Shown piece after piece: positions 12,404 through 25,500 of a stretch of 64,000 bases of DNA (positions are counted from its first letter, which is position 1; every line of letters begins with the position of its first letter). Below the pieces are notes generated by a model that made no database searches, was not told where the DNA came from, and saw only the letters and a list, made by a program, of their open reading frames with translations. The stretch is from Petrosia ficiformis. Its lineage: Eukaryota > Porifera > Demospongiae > Haplosclerida > Petrosiidae. The position numbers and the translations under genes are program-made. The stretch spans positions 3,046,827-3,110,826 of the forward strand of contig OX345646.1 in NCBI GenBank assembly GCA_947044365.1, in the 5' to 3' direction.

Positions 12404-13251
12404 AACAAAGTTTTGTTAATGAATGACTTTGTGATGAACATTATGTTTTTACCACTTTGAAAATTATAGTATTCACAGTTTATATCTTTTAGTTCAGAAA
12501 TTATGTACCCATTATATAGTAGTTATTATTATACAAGAATTTGTTTTTGTAGTGTGGTATACATATATGATTAGATTTATTCATGTAGTACAAATCCAAT
12601 GATCCATTATTATACCATGAAAACCAACGTAATAAAGGCTACAAAAATAACACCACTGACACTCAATAAAAATTAATATTTAAAAGATTCACAATTATAT
12701 ATTGATTCCTGGTCAGAAGAGATTGACTTGTGATTATATAATATGTATACAAAAGAACAATACAAATCTTCCAAGCCAAACATAGGTTTAGAATAGAAAC
12801 TTACATACACAATGCCAAATGTACGTACATGTGAAGAACAGTATGGGAATTTCATGTAGCAGCCACTATTGTAACAAAACCACCACTATTTATAGCAGCA
12901 TATAATCATCACCAATCTCATCATCTTTCCATCTCTTATTGGTCAGTGCAACCTATAATATATATTGATTAACAAAAAGTTTTTGCAAAATCTGTCTCTG
13001 GATATTTCTTTTTATGATCCCAATTTAATTATATGCTGATATCATCTATAATTATAATTATTATTATTTACGATGCATTGGTTTTATCAATACATTCATT
13101 AACATTTCTAAAAACAATCACCTCAAGTAACTGTAAAAAAAAAACAAACAAGCAATACAAAATTAAATGTAATAAAAAATTAAAGGAACTGATACTAGAA
13201 ACAATTTTATTGTAATAAATATCACTATTTAGGCATGATTGACAATACGAA
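12404..13251. other. Spacer between the Abi copy and the GPCR 3-prime end
   Basis: AT-rich, with no exon supported. It holds AATAAA at 12631-12636 on the plus strand, a possible poly(A) signal for the Abi copy, and TTTATT at 13206-13211, which reads AATAAA on the minus strand 41 bp after the GPCR stop. The two genes converge tail to tail over about 850 bp. Confidence 0.6.
13206..13211 (-). promoter_or_regulatory. Candidate poly(A) signal of the adhesion GPCR
   Basis: A canonical AATAAA on the minus strand begins about 41 bp downstream of the stop codon at 13252-13254. Position and sequence fit; use is inferred. Confidence 0.5.
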
Positions 13252-16200
13252 CTAAGTCATGGAATGGGTAAGATCATCAGTGGTTTTTACAACGGACCTT
13301 TTAAATTCAGACTGAGTTATGGATTGCTCAGGTGGCACTTGATCCTGTGTTTCAGAAGATTTAGATATTACTGGTCCAACTTCTACATACTCATTGTCAC
13401 CTTAGTATAAATGATATATATTATCCATACATACACACTTGATAATTATGTGATTCAAAACTTAATGAAACTAATCACATACAATGTGCTGCTCTTAATG
13501 TATTTACATTTAATACCCAGGGGTACTACATTCTGTAGCTATAGCAACCTTAGATCATTTAGAAAGAAATTAGGTCTTCAATATGATGAGGATGTGTTAC
13601 CTGTAACACATCCTCATCATATTGAAGACATTAAATACCATGCATATAATCACATTATGCAAAGGTTTCTATATAATTACACAATACAATACCCCTTGGG
13701 TATTAAATTTAAACATAATAATGTTTGAGCCCTGTACTGCCACAACCTGTCCTAAGTTGTACTAAGACATCCCTAATTGCATATGACATACAGCTGACAT
13801 TCCAGGCCTTCAGATGAGTACATTGGAATCCCCCAGGACATCCCAGATACATGTGGCTCCAAGTTGGGAGAACCAAAATACTACGTATTCTTAGGATATC
13901 CCAAGTAGTCTCAAGTGAATGGAACTCACTGATCCCAGAATACTAAGTATCCCGGAATACCTAGGATATCCCAGGCAGTCAAAGTTAGGAAAACTTACCC
14001 ACTTTCCTTGAGGCTGAATCTATATATATATTTATTTATTTATTTATTTTATATAATTATAAATCTTATGTCATGATAATACACACATTGTATACATATT
14101 TAAGTTGCCTCAACTAATGAGTAAGGACTCAGTTGGTCAATTAATGGGTGCAGCTGTAATAGAACATGCGTTTTGACAGTCTGCAGCTCGAGCTCTACAA
14201 ACCAGTAGGAAGAAAGTTGATTGACAATACTTCTAGTTTACATACAAAGAAGAAAAACACAGGCCTATAATTGCTTTGTGGTTTCGATAATCATGGCTGA
14301 CTATCTCATGCCCGAAGCTATTATGGTTATTATTCAGTATTTTAATTATCTATTCTCCTTACCTTTTGTTTGAGTTTCTTGTAGAACTAAAGAATACATT
14401 TTAGCTAGAATGATCACACATATACATACATATATAGTAGGTATATAAAACAGCAAGTGTTCCGGGGGTTCATCAGCTCCTCCTCCACTAAGGCGCTCAC
14501 CAGGGAAATTACATGAAAACGACAGGTAGATGTAAACTTACATTGTTATAAGCACAGTATTATAGTTGTTACATTCATTCCCATATACGTATTAGTAGTT
14601 TGACCACTTTTAGTTATAGTTATGCTTGGTTTCTCAGACTTTTGGTTTAGTTGTAGTGTAAACAAGCATGAACATTGTAGCTGAGCAGTGAGCAACTGCA
14701 TTCTTTCATTGTCATCATGTGACCCATTGATTAGCACTTACGTAGCAGCTAAACAGCTGTTAAAATTTTTTGAAATTTGAAAAACTTGGATTTTGATTTG
14801 TTGAAACAATCCGAAACTTGGCGAAACATGGACCTTTCCAGGGACTATGATACTCATGAGTCTGTGGCAGACGTTTCCCAGCCACCACCAAAGAAAAGAA
14901 AAAAATATACGTAAACAAAAATATAATCACTCATGGGAAAAGGATCCAGCTGAAACAGTGGGTATATTTTTGGGGATATTCTGGGGAATTTAGACAAATG
15001 GTCTAGGGATATCTAGGGAAGTTTTTTTCAATTTTCAGGGTAAAGATAAAATTTGGATCTGGAGACACTGATAATTAACATTAGTTTTCACATACATAAT
15101 TGCACTTGTGAGGTACTTATAGTATTCCATGAGCTATGGAAAAATTATAGCAGTTTCCAGCTAAAAGGATATCCTATTGATGTCAGCAGGGTTTCATAAA
15201 GAGGGGAGAGGGGGTGCCCTGGGATTCCTCCCTACCAGAGTTACCAAAGTTTAATACTATGAGGCAGCTGTTAAAACCATTGTGGTTTTTAAACAGACAC
15301 ACACACCCCTATGATTATAGGATCAGTGAGTTCCACTCACTTGGGACTTGAGATGTCCTGAAATACTTAGTATTATGGGATCAGCGGGTTTCCTAAACAT
15401 GGGACTAACTAGGATGTCCTAGGTATCCTGTGATACTTAGTATAGTAGGAACTATGGGACAAGTTGAGGCAGTCCCAAGCACTCCATGTTTAACAGTGTA
15501 GATTATCTACATGAGGTAATGCATAATTGAACTTATTAGTTGTCTCTACTGCAAAAAGATAGTGAGACAAAACAGTTTAAACATTAGATCAATGCTGCTG
15601 TTTAATGAAATGCTTTAATTTACAGTAATACATGTATATTATTAGTTTACCTAGTGGTTTGTCAATGTCTGGTTCTTCATTTGTGCTCTCAAAATCCATT
15701 GATTTTTCATCCACACCACTCACTGCTTTTTCATCAATTGTGGCTATTGGGGCTAATTCAAACTTTTCTTTGTCATGAAACACTCCACCACTAGTTGACT
15801 GAGTTTTATCTACAAGATATTATACATATAATATGCAAGGTTTACAGTGAGTCAAATTCCATCTACATACAAGTGTAAGTTTATTGGAATAAAAAATAAT
15901 AGTTATAATTATGAGCTTCAATTGTGACAGGAAAAAGTTTAGAAGCTGCTTCTTGTTCAACTCTCCTAACTTTATCATCAATTCATCATAAGGCATTAGT
16001 CACAATTAATGGTATGGGCAATTGTCTTGTAGCATGCCAAATGTTAGTAGGAAAACACTCAGTAGCCTGTTAAACCTGTTTGGTGAGTGTGTATCTATGA
16101 CAACAACTCCCATATCAAAGACTACTCAATGTACATGTACATTTACTATAGCATAAAAGCTTGTATTCAACCATAAATAGATGGTGGTGCAAGTTGCTTA

Positions 16201-16575
16201 ATTGGTGGTGCAAACTATGTAAATAGTGACACAGTATCACCACCATAAAGCCTAGTGAGAACCCATGGCCAGGCTTTAGTTTGAGCAACCAGTATTTATA
16301 ATACATGGACATATGAACTAAATTTACAATTTTTTCACTTGTGCATGCAATATGAACCTTCACTTCATTTATACACATACATTTCTCTCTGTGATAGTAA
16401 CTACAAAGTGCACAAAAGTTAATCCTTAACGCTATATACATGTACACTGAACCAGAATGGGTAGTGTATCGTCATAACTCTTAATTCATGTGTTAATAAT
16501 TATACTAGTATCACTCACTATACCTTTATCTTTGTAATAGAAGTATTTTCTTTTCTTCTGAAATTTGCCAGAGAT
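13252..16575 (-). CDS. Cytoplasmic tail exons of the GPCR
   Basis: Three exons follow the last membrane segment: 16524-16575 ([17 protein letters not shown], basic), 15651-15809 (acidic, with [17 protein letters not shown]) and 13252-13400, which ends HSMT and a TAG. Phases run 1 to 1 without a gap. No known tail domain is recognised; the last residues do not form a classical PDZ ligand. Confidence 0.75.
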
Positions 16576-19500
16576 CTATAGTAATAGTGTAAGATTTTAA
16601 AACTAGATTTACTCTCAGAAAATGAATCACCTGACTAGTAGTATTGTATTCACCACTTTTAGATGTTAATTTGTGGTATGTTTTGACTATTCTATTCCAT
16701 ATCTATGTAGGAGAACTATATATCATACTGGTTAAGACTGCAGAAGAGATGTTGAAATGAATACATTGTCACCATGATGACATTCAGCACAACTGAAATA
16801 CCAACACCCATGTAGTCTACAGATATGACACTGTAGTTGTACCACACAGTAAAACTGTTGGCTTTTTATTACCATGCTAAAAATAACTATACAGTAAGAT
16901 ACAGCAACCTCAGCAAGTATTTGAAAAGATTAACCTTTTGAAGCAACGTAAATGTGCTGTTGTGTTTTTACTTATAGCGAGAAAATTTTTGACAAGAAAG
17001 CACATGAAAGAAGCTTAAGGTAGAGTGCAGAAATGTTCTTACCCTTTCATGCCTGATAACATGAAGAATGAATATAGCAGTACCCTGTATAATGGAAATG
17101 GATAAAAAAAAAGAGGGATAATAGATGTAGCATAGTAAGGCAGTAAATGGTTTGCAAGGAGTGGACCACTAGGACTAAATTTCATGGTACTTATGTTTAT
17201 TAAAATTAAACTGTAGGGTTATTAATTACATGTACAAACAATTATTACATGTGAGTACTGTTTACCTGAGATGCATTAAGAATTACAAATACCCAAGCAA
17301 AGAAACCGGTCTGTCGATTGAATGAAAGTAGGCCAAACAGCAGGGTGAGTCCAAGTAGAGGAAGTAGAATTACAGAAGCCTTGACTGTAGTTCTGTAGGA
17401 GAAATTGCATTAACTATAGGTTCATATGATAGAACAAAGAACAACAATATTTTACAAAAAAAAACATATCAAAACTGAAAAGTTTTCAAACAAAATAAGA
17501 ATGGTACCGTAGCAAAAAAAACACTTCCATACAACAAAGCTACATTACATCTGATGACATAATTTGCTATTTACTATACCTATATAATTATTGTACTTAT
17601 ACTTATTAAGTAGCGTTAGTATTATGTCTTGTTATACTTACATCACTAGATCAACTCTTTTGTTTGCTTCCATCATATGTGCATTTCGGCTACCTCTATT
17701 TTTCACCAAAGTCATGATAACAAACACCAAGAAAATAGTATTGATCTAACAGTAGAAAAAAAAGAGACTGAGAGACAAATACATGTACATGCAATGCAGC
17801 TACACTACAGTCCCATAGGTACATTGTACATATACAATAACCCTCTCCATATAGAGTGTCAATATTCAATTGTGAATTTGTAATATTGTAAAATTTAATA
17901 ATTATACTCACTATGATGATAATAACCACTGGTACAACGAAACCCCAAATGACATTTCTGTCTGATGATAGCCAACAACTAAATAAAAAACAGCAAATGA
18001 TTAAATAAAAAACAGCAGCAATGCCTGGTATAATAAGTAAAGGTATTATTAAGCCACACCTGCGTAGGCAGAGCAGAGGCTACTATAATCATTTTGTGTG
18101 GAGCAGTATGCATGTACAACATATCAGTATTGTGGATACAATCGCATGAATAGCTGGAACTAGAAAGTGACCACTGTGGCATAAAGCTCAATGTTGCATC
18201 AGCCAGTGCCTCAATTGCACTTGATTTCAAGCAGTACCTATATATCCTTTAAACAATATGAAATGTGTTTCAGTGTATTCCTTTGCTACCAGAAGTCTTC
18301 TGAAAGTGGTGAAACAGTAACCACAAGGTATAAAAATTATCATAACTTTATAACCAAAAGGGTTTAGAAAAGCTTGTCTTTTGTTCTGATTTTTATGATT
18401 ATGATTATATTATTAGCAGTTAGTTTCTTTCTGTAATGCAGACATTTTAGGACATGAATTTATATTCCTTAGATATGCTAACTGTAGTAATGGTGGAGAC
18501 AAGAATGCACAGTAGAAACGCAACTGGTGATCGTCATTCAGCTCTATTCTTTTGACTGTAAATATCATCTGGAGGATTGGCTACGCAAGATCGCAAGATT
18601 AAAGAAAGTCCTGTTTGTAAAATTACATGTTATAATATGCACTAAAGTTTTAGTGAAAATTAGGCACAGACATTTTCAAAACATGTATTCCATTCTATAA
18701 GCAGGCACATAATGATATATTCACTAGTTTACTTGATATTACTGTACTATGTTGTTACACAGGTTAAATTTAGTGGTATCATACACACACATGCATATGT
18801 AAATCTCACAAAAATTCTGCATCAGTGTAGTAATCAATGGTCACAGCAACAGTAACAATCACAGGAATGAAAGGAGGAACTGGAATGAAATAAAAATCCA
18901 TAATTATTACACATCAAGTCATAATCCATTAATATACATGTATTGCATTGAAGTACATGTACCAATGGAATTTGTGCATATTCACATGAAAACCGAAAAG
19001 TGTTTAACTTGAAAGTGAATGGAGTGTACATGTGCACATGTAAATGTTATTGGCTAAAGTATGAAACAAGATATAGGGGGAAAAGTATCCATATGATTGA
19101 TTTGTAATGACCAGTGTCTGCTATAGTACGAGTGCCGTGCCATATCCTTTAATTCACCAAGTCTCGTAGTATGACACATCATCCTTAACAACATACATGT
19201 ATACAACATGTACAAGACACAAGATAAAAAATATATATACATAAATTAAATCCATGGAAAACATATGGATATGACATTTTATCATGGATATCACAAACTA
19301 AGCAACTACTCACTCCATCCAAGTAACAGGAAGAACCACCATTTCTTTGATAAAGTAGAAAACACCACTACCAACATGAGGTATAGCATCACTCCCTCAC
19401 ATAACATCCAACAAAAAGCACTAAGAAAGAAGTAATGGAGTAATGCTGCAACAATAGTACAAGCAACCTGTGAATGGAGGGAGACATAAACATGACCAAA

Positions 19501-22500
19501 AAAATGCACTAGCAATTAATAATTACATTTATATTAGTGATGCACCAACACATGTATGTTGTGTAGAGTTTCATACAGGATTGGGTGGGGGGTTGGAGTG
19601 GGTGGTGTAAAGATTCTATGGGTGTGGGGCGTGTGAAGCCTAGGGGGATCTGGGGACAGGAAAGTTTTAAAAATTAGGTGCTCTGAGATGGGGATTCTGG
19701 TCGGCTTCTTAATACTCTATTTGCTGCTTTGTTTGATATTTGTGTGCTATTTCCATGAATTGTTACATCTTACATGATATCAAAATTTCTGGGGGTGGAG
19801 TGGGAATTTCAAGGCCACATTAGTGCCAAGAGTTGCACAACAGCTAGTAAGTAGTAAGGTATCATACTATACTTTTAAAAAACTAATAAAACTGAAATAA
19901 TGATAGTATCTGGTTTCAGTAAATTTGCATAGTGCAAATTCATAGATACTGGAATAAAATGTTTTGTTATTTTTGACCCTTATGTATATGTATGTACATG
20001 TATGTATATAGTAGCTTTATATACTTTGTTTTCCCATTAAAGTTATAACTTAAGTTCTCTGTGCTTCCATTCTACTCTGGCACATATCCACAAACAATGA
20101 AGATACACATGTATTTAAATAATTTTTTTTATTCTTTATACCTGTTAGCTTACCTTGTTGTGTACAGCAGCTTCAATACCAAAAAGGAAAACAATGAATG
20201 CCAATAGAATTGACAGTGAGAGGTTAAGATGAACAAAATAATGTACACTTTTGAACAATTCCTTCCTGCAATAAAAAACAATATTATGCATGTACCTACA
20301 AGTGTCAACAATATCTTATGAGTATACTAAAATTATATCAATCTATTAGTGTTACAGTATGTAACTCTCAATGCCATAAGTGTGAATGGGAAACAAGAAT
20401 GACTACTGACAAGAAAATAACTGCAGACTATCCTTGATTTAATAAAGATTATTATACTGAGATTATAATTATTATACTTATATACATGTATGTGTGTGTG
20501 TGTTACAACTTACACTCCAGTCCTTGCAAGAGTACATAATTCCTAGTATAAAAGCGTTACAACTTAGTATAAAAATGCAGTGGTTAAAATACTTTATAAA
20601 ACAGTTTTGTGGCTTCAATCACGTGCATGAAATGAATGGTTTTAGAAAAAGCCTATCTTTTATTTTGATCTCTGCATAATTTCACATGTTATGGTACATG
20701 TAGCTCAATTGATGTCCCAATGTTGTTTAGTTGTCCAGAATTTTGTTCATACACCGACAGACAGACAGAACACCAGATTACAGTAACCCTCCTCGCCATA
20801 CTAAGTATTATAATTATGTATATATATATATATATTCAGTGAAGATCTATTTTTCAAAAAAGTATGGGAGTTCATAACAATGAATTGTGATAACTATATA
20901 TGCTATACAAAAAATGAAATTATTAGTACATTTATTATAATACCGATTACATCACTCAAAAACAACCGATATTTAAAATAATGGCCGATAATGACTGACA
21001 CCAATTACCAATCTAATTGTCGGTGCATCACTAATTTATATCAGGTGCAACATGGATATTTTGAGTGATGATGCATGATATGCATAATAATGTATATCAT
21101 GTAAGAAATAATGGTTGATAGAACACCAATATACATAACACACACACACACAAAATACATGTAATATACATGTAATCATTATAAATTATAATTGTAATTA
21201 CATTATATGACCAAGCAGGCAAAGGTAACGAAGTTTCAAAATTTGAAATCTTGTTACTTTTAACTGATACCTTTGTACATGTATTTGTGGGCCAAGAGTT
21301 GCACAACAGCTACTCAAGGTATCATACTACTTTAAAAAAGACACTGTTGAAAAAATCCTGCCTATATGTATATACACAGCGATACTGCACATTTTGACAT
21401 AATTATACACACTTACATAATACATTGTACTATATATTACATGAAACAGCTGTCAGTTAATCAACATCTAGTAAATTAGAGGTATAAAAAAATATTATGA
21501 ACAGTGGCATAACTGAGTGTTTAGTGATGGAAGGGCCAAGAAATTGAGAGTTGTAAAGCAAGGAGTCTTGGGGTGCACCAGCCCCCAGAAGCTAAAGGGT
21601 TTTTCATAGTTAAAAAGACCAAACTGAGGGGAAATTTATGGCTGGGCCCAGCTTGTGGCTTTATTTCTGTTACATTACACTGGTGAAAAGAGTTCTCAAA
21701 AGCGGTGTACAAACACTGACCATGAATTGAAATGACAGAATAAGTGTGCGTATTAAAAATTAAAAATTATAAAATAAAATAAAATAAAATAAAATAGAAA
21801 ACAATTGTGTTGCCCGGGCCCGGCCCCGGCCCGTGTGGGCCTAGGTTCAGTTATACCACTGATTATGAAGATACAACAAGAAGTGATAAGATTACTTCTT
21901 GGAAGTCTAGGTACCATTTTTATTTTCATGAATTATTATAGAAAAACCAAAGAAACCTCACCCATTAAATTAAAATTGTTACTAAATTTAGAAACATTCC
22001 CTTCGTCAATAAATTTCTGGTGGGGATCACACTGTAATATATACACAACAACACTCACCCAAATGACAGGAAAAAAATTATTGTTAGTATCAGACACACA
22101 ATAGATATTATAACCAAAATATATGACACAATCGATAGAGCTGTTCGATCTTCCTTTGAGAGTTTCTGAGTAAAGTTGAAGGTGAACAAGATATATAATT
22201 ATAGAGAATTACTATGACTGCTTTGTGATGATCAGTAATTCATCCAATAGATTCCAACAAGAATGGATAGACATTTGTTTTTACACTCTTCATAATATTA
22301 TAAATGTTCATGTGTATCTTTGGCAGTCATGCAGTTGGCTACTTCTCAATAGGTACATGTGTAGTTACATGTATACTAGTGTCCTTATTGATTACATGTA
22401 TGTGCCACACCCATTAACTGATCTTGACCATGTATATATGTATGCAATGTATATTAAATGTATTACTGTTATGGACACAGTGGTAGAAAAGATGCTTTTA

Positions 22501-25500
22501 TAAATGCTTGAATAAGAATCAAGAATAAAATTGCAATTCCACAATATAAAAAAATAATTGCGATATGATGTCATGCATGGTTATATCATGATAATCATAC
22601 ATGTATGATACATCATAGCAGCACAACACCAGCTAACTTTCACTCTATTAAAGACATTAACTGTTTCACCCTATTTTAAAAATATTTATCATAATTTATG
22701 ATTGATAAAACCTCTTACATGTAAGTACATTTCTGTGTACTGTTGTGATAAATACATGTACTTACAATTGTTGATTCTGTTATATCAACTAGTACAGCAA
22801 AACTGGTCAGATGATTACTAAGACAAATGACTGTGTCAAAAGCATCCACAGAAAATGTTGTAATACCTTCATTTGACCAAAATCCAGTTCCAATTCTAGA
22901 GTGTTGAAAGAAATTTAAAGTAAAAGATTAAAATTAAGTTTTAATGGTCTGTAGGGCCGGCCATCCCTTATGACTGCTTTCCCAGTTTCCAACTACATAT
23001 ATATTTGTAATTCAGTTTGCATTGTTATAGATGTTGTGTCATTCCTGGTCAATTAATGGATGTGGTGTGTAAACGAAAAAACACTTGATCTAGAGCAGAC
23101 TAGCAGGAAAACATCAGCTTGTGGAAACTGTGTTTTATAACTTTTGTGGGTAAAAAACCATAAAAAGCAAGGAGGAGAACAAGTAACTATAATAGGTAGG
23201 TGGATTTCAGGCATTGTGACTTTTAACTAACTAAACTATAACTAAATTACAAATCTATTGCAATAACTATAACTAACTAAAATGTTAAATGGCCAATAAT
23301 GGGCACTTTTAGAAACCTCTTTTAGTAAGACTGTTAGTCATTTAGCAAATTAAACCATCACTAAACCAAAAGTTTGAGAAACCAGGCAAAATATAAAAGT
23401 GGTCAAACTAAAACATCACTAATACATGTACATAATATAGACTAAGACTAATTAAATCATTGACACATACTTTTAAAATAACAATTACTTCAATCCGAAA
23501 TACAGTATATCATCTGTAACTCACGGAGTAGAGAACTGCCAAAACACATAGCTAGGATCAGTGAAGTTCTCTACTTAAGGCTAATATTTATAGTTGAGTC
23601 TTGGAGTATATTAGTATAGTTAATAGTTCCTCTTTGTGTTCCAACTTGACTTGAGAAAACACGTGTTGCAGGTATTATACCACCACTGAAAACATTTCAA
23701 AGACCAATAATCAATCAGTAATATTGGATTATTTCATTTCTTCATGTAGCATGACGGTGAGTGAGGATGAATAAAGGTTGAGATTAGGTAATGCACAAGT
23801 AAATTGATAGTCTCGCTGGCCAGCCTGTAGTTTGGAGGGCTGAAAATAACCGTCTGATGACTCTCGCCGATATTCCATGACAAGTAGGAATGCAATAATT
23901 GCCAAATTCACAAGCACGTACAAACGTGCAAAATAAATAATTATAACACTCACAAAAACATCTCAAAATTTTTTGTAATCTTTCTTCCTGTTTGGGCTTC
24001 AGTTCTATAAAGTTCAAACATTTGAGAGAATCTATGATAGAGTTTGATAAATATCTAGTCACTGAAACAATTGGTAATTAATATTCTTTCAGGCTTCACA
24101 TGACAGGTATCGTTTGACTGGTGCTTCACACATTCCTGCAGCGGTCACAAGAGTCACCAGACTGTTATTCGGGCCCTCCAAAATACAGGCTGCATGGCCA
24201 GTGAGACTAGTAGATCGGGTGCACACAGTAAAAATGAACCAGCTATTTTAAACCTCATTTGATTATACGAGGTATATTATAGTAATTAATTATCTGTGCC
24301 GAACAAAGTCAAATTCCACGAAATTCTACTTTTAATAACAAATAACAAATAAAAATATGTATCAGTTAAAGCACTGGTGTGAGTGCTGTATGAGAACTAT
24401 AGCACGAAGGGTTTGGGTCGAGGACCTCATACAGCACGAGGCGAAGCCAAGTCCTGTATGAGTATGAGACTTCAAGACGCCACCCACAGTGCTATATTTT
24501 TAGTACAGCACTAGCAAAACCAGTTTTTTATATGGTTTATAGTAGTTTGAATTGCCAGTAATGGAGAAGAAGAATGAAGTAATTGGTGTTGATTCCCTAA
24601 ACCCAAGGGAAGCGCGCTGTTTTCTAGTGCTATGAACAACATCCAAAAAATATAGAACAGGATGTGGTGCCAAGTATGTTATATATGGAAAATATAGAAC
24701 TGTCAGTACCTTTGATGTTAGGTGTCATAGTGCTATAAAATTTAATATATAATATATTAATTATATACCAGACCTGGGTTCAATTACAAAAAACGCAATT
24801 ACATTTACACTTTCAATTTTAGCATTTCATAGAATATCAGTTGAATTACAATTACAATTACATTACAGGGACAATTACAATTACAATTACAATAACTGAG
24901 TATTTCATTAGCTTAAGGAATTACTAAATACTAACTGTAACTATATGTAAATCAATCAATATAACACCTAACAAACATTAAGTTCTGAAAAAGAGCATCA
25001 CTTAAAGAACAACGCGCTAGTCTAAATATTTTTTTTGAAATGCTGCAAAACCTCTTCACTGGTGCTGACATTGCTGGAATGGCTAAATAGATTATGAAAG
25101 CCTGCTGGTATAACAGCAGTACATCTTTATGACTTTTTATATTAGTCAATGTACATGTAGAGGAAGATGAAAAATAACTATTACTTGTAAATATTACCGA
25201 ACAGTAGAAAAAATCAGTTAATCTCATGAGGATATTATTGAATGAGGGTATAATCAACCAAGTCATTTTTATACTGTATTTGTGAGTGAGTCAAAGAGAT
25301 CAGTATTGTATTATTGGTAAATCTACATTCAAGCTTTTGGTATGTGTGTATTGATAGAGATATGAATTGCTAAATGTTAAAATAGTTAGTCACATACAAA
25401 AGCTATTTGAATGCAACAATCATTTCAGAAGTACTTACTCTATATTGGTAGCTTGCAGAAACTCTTGTATGGTGTTAAACAAAATATTTGAAACTGGCAA

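Noticed and set aside
12404..16500. Possible SH3 exon for the Abi copy
   Set aside because: I looked for a GGAAGCAATATATGAATATG-like start or the GLFPGNY codons on the plus strand and saw none; the exons there belong to the GPCR on the other strand.
24360..24530. Palindromic CTGTATGAG/CTCATACAG cluster as a possible CRISPR-like or regulatory array
   Set aside because: A few imperfect inverted words only, with no regular repeat and spacer; looks like part of a dispersed repeat.
24780..24900. ATTACA repeats as a telomere-like or satellite array
   Set aside because: Short, imperfect and isolated; ordinary simple sequence.
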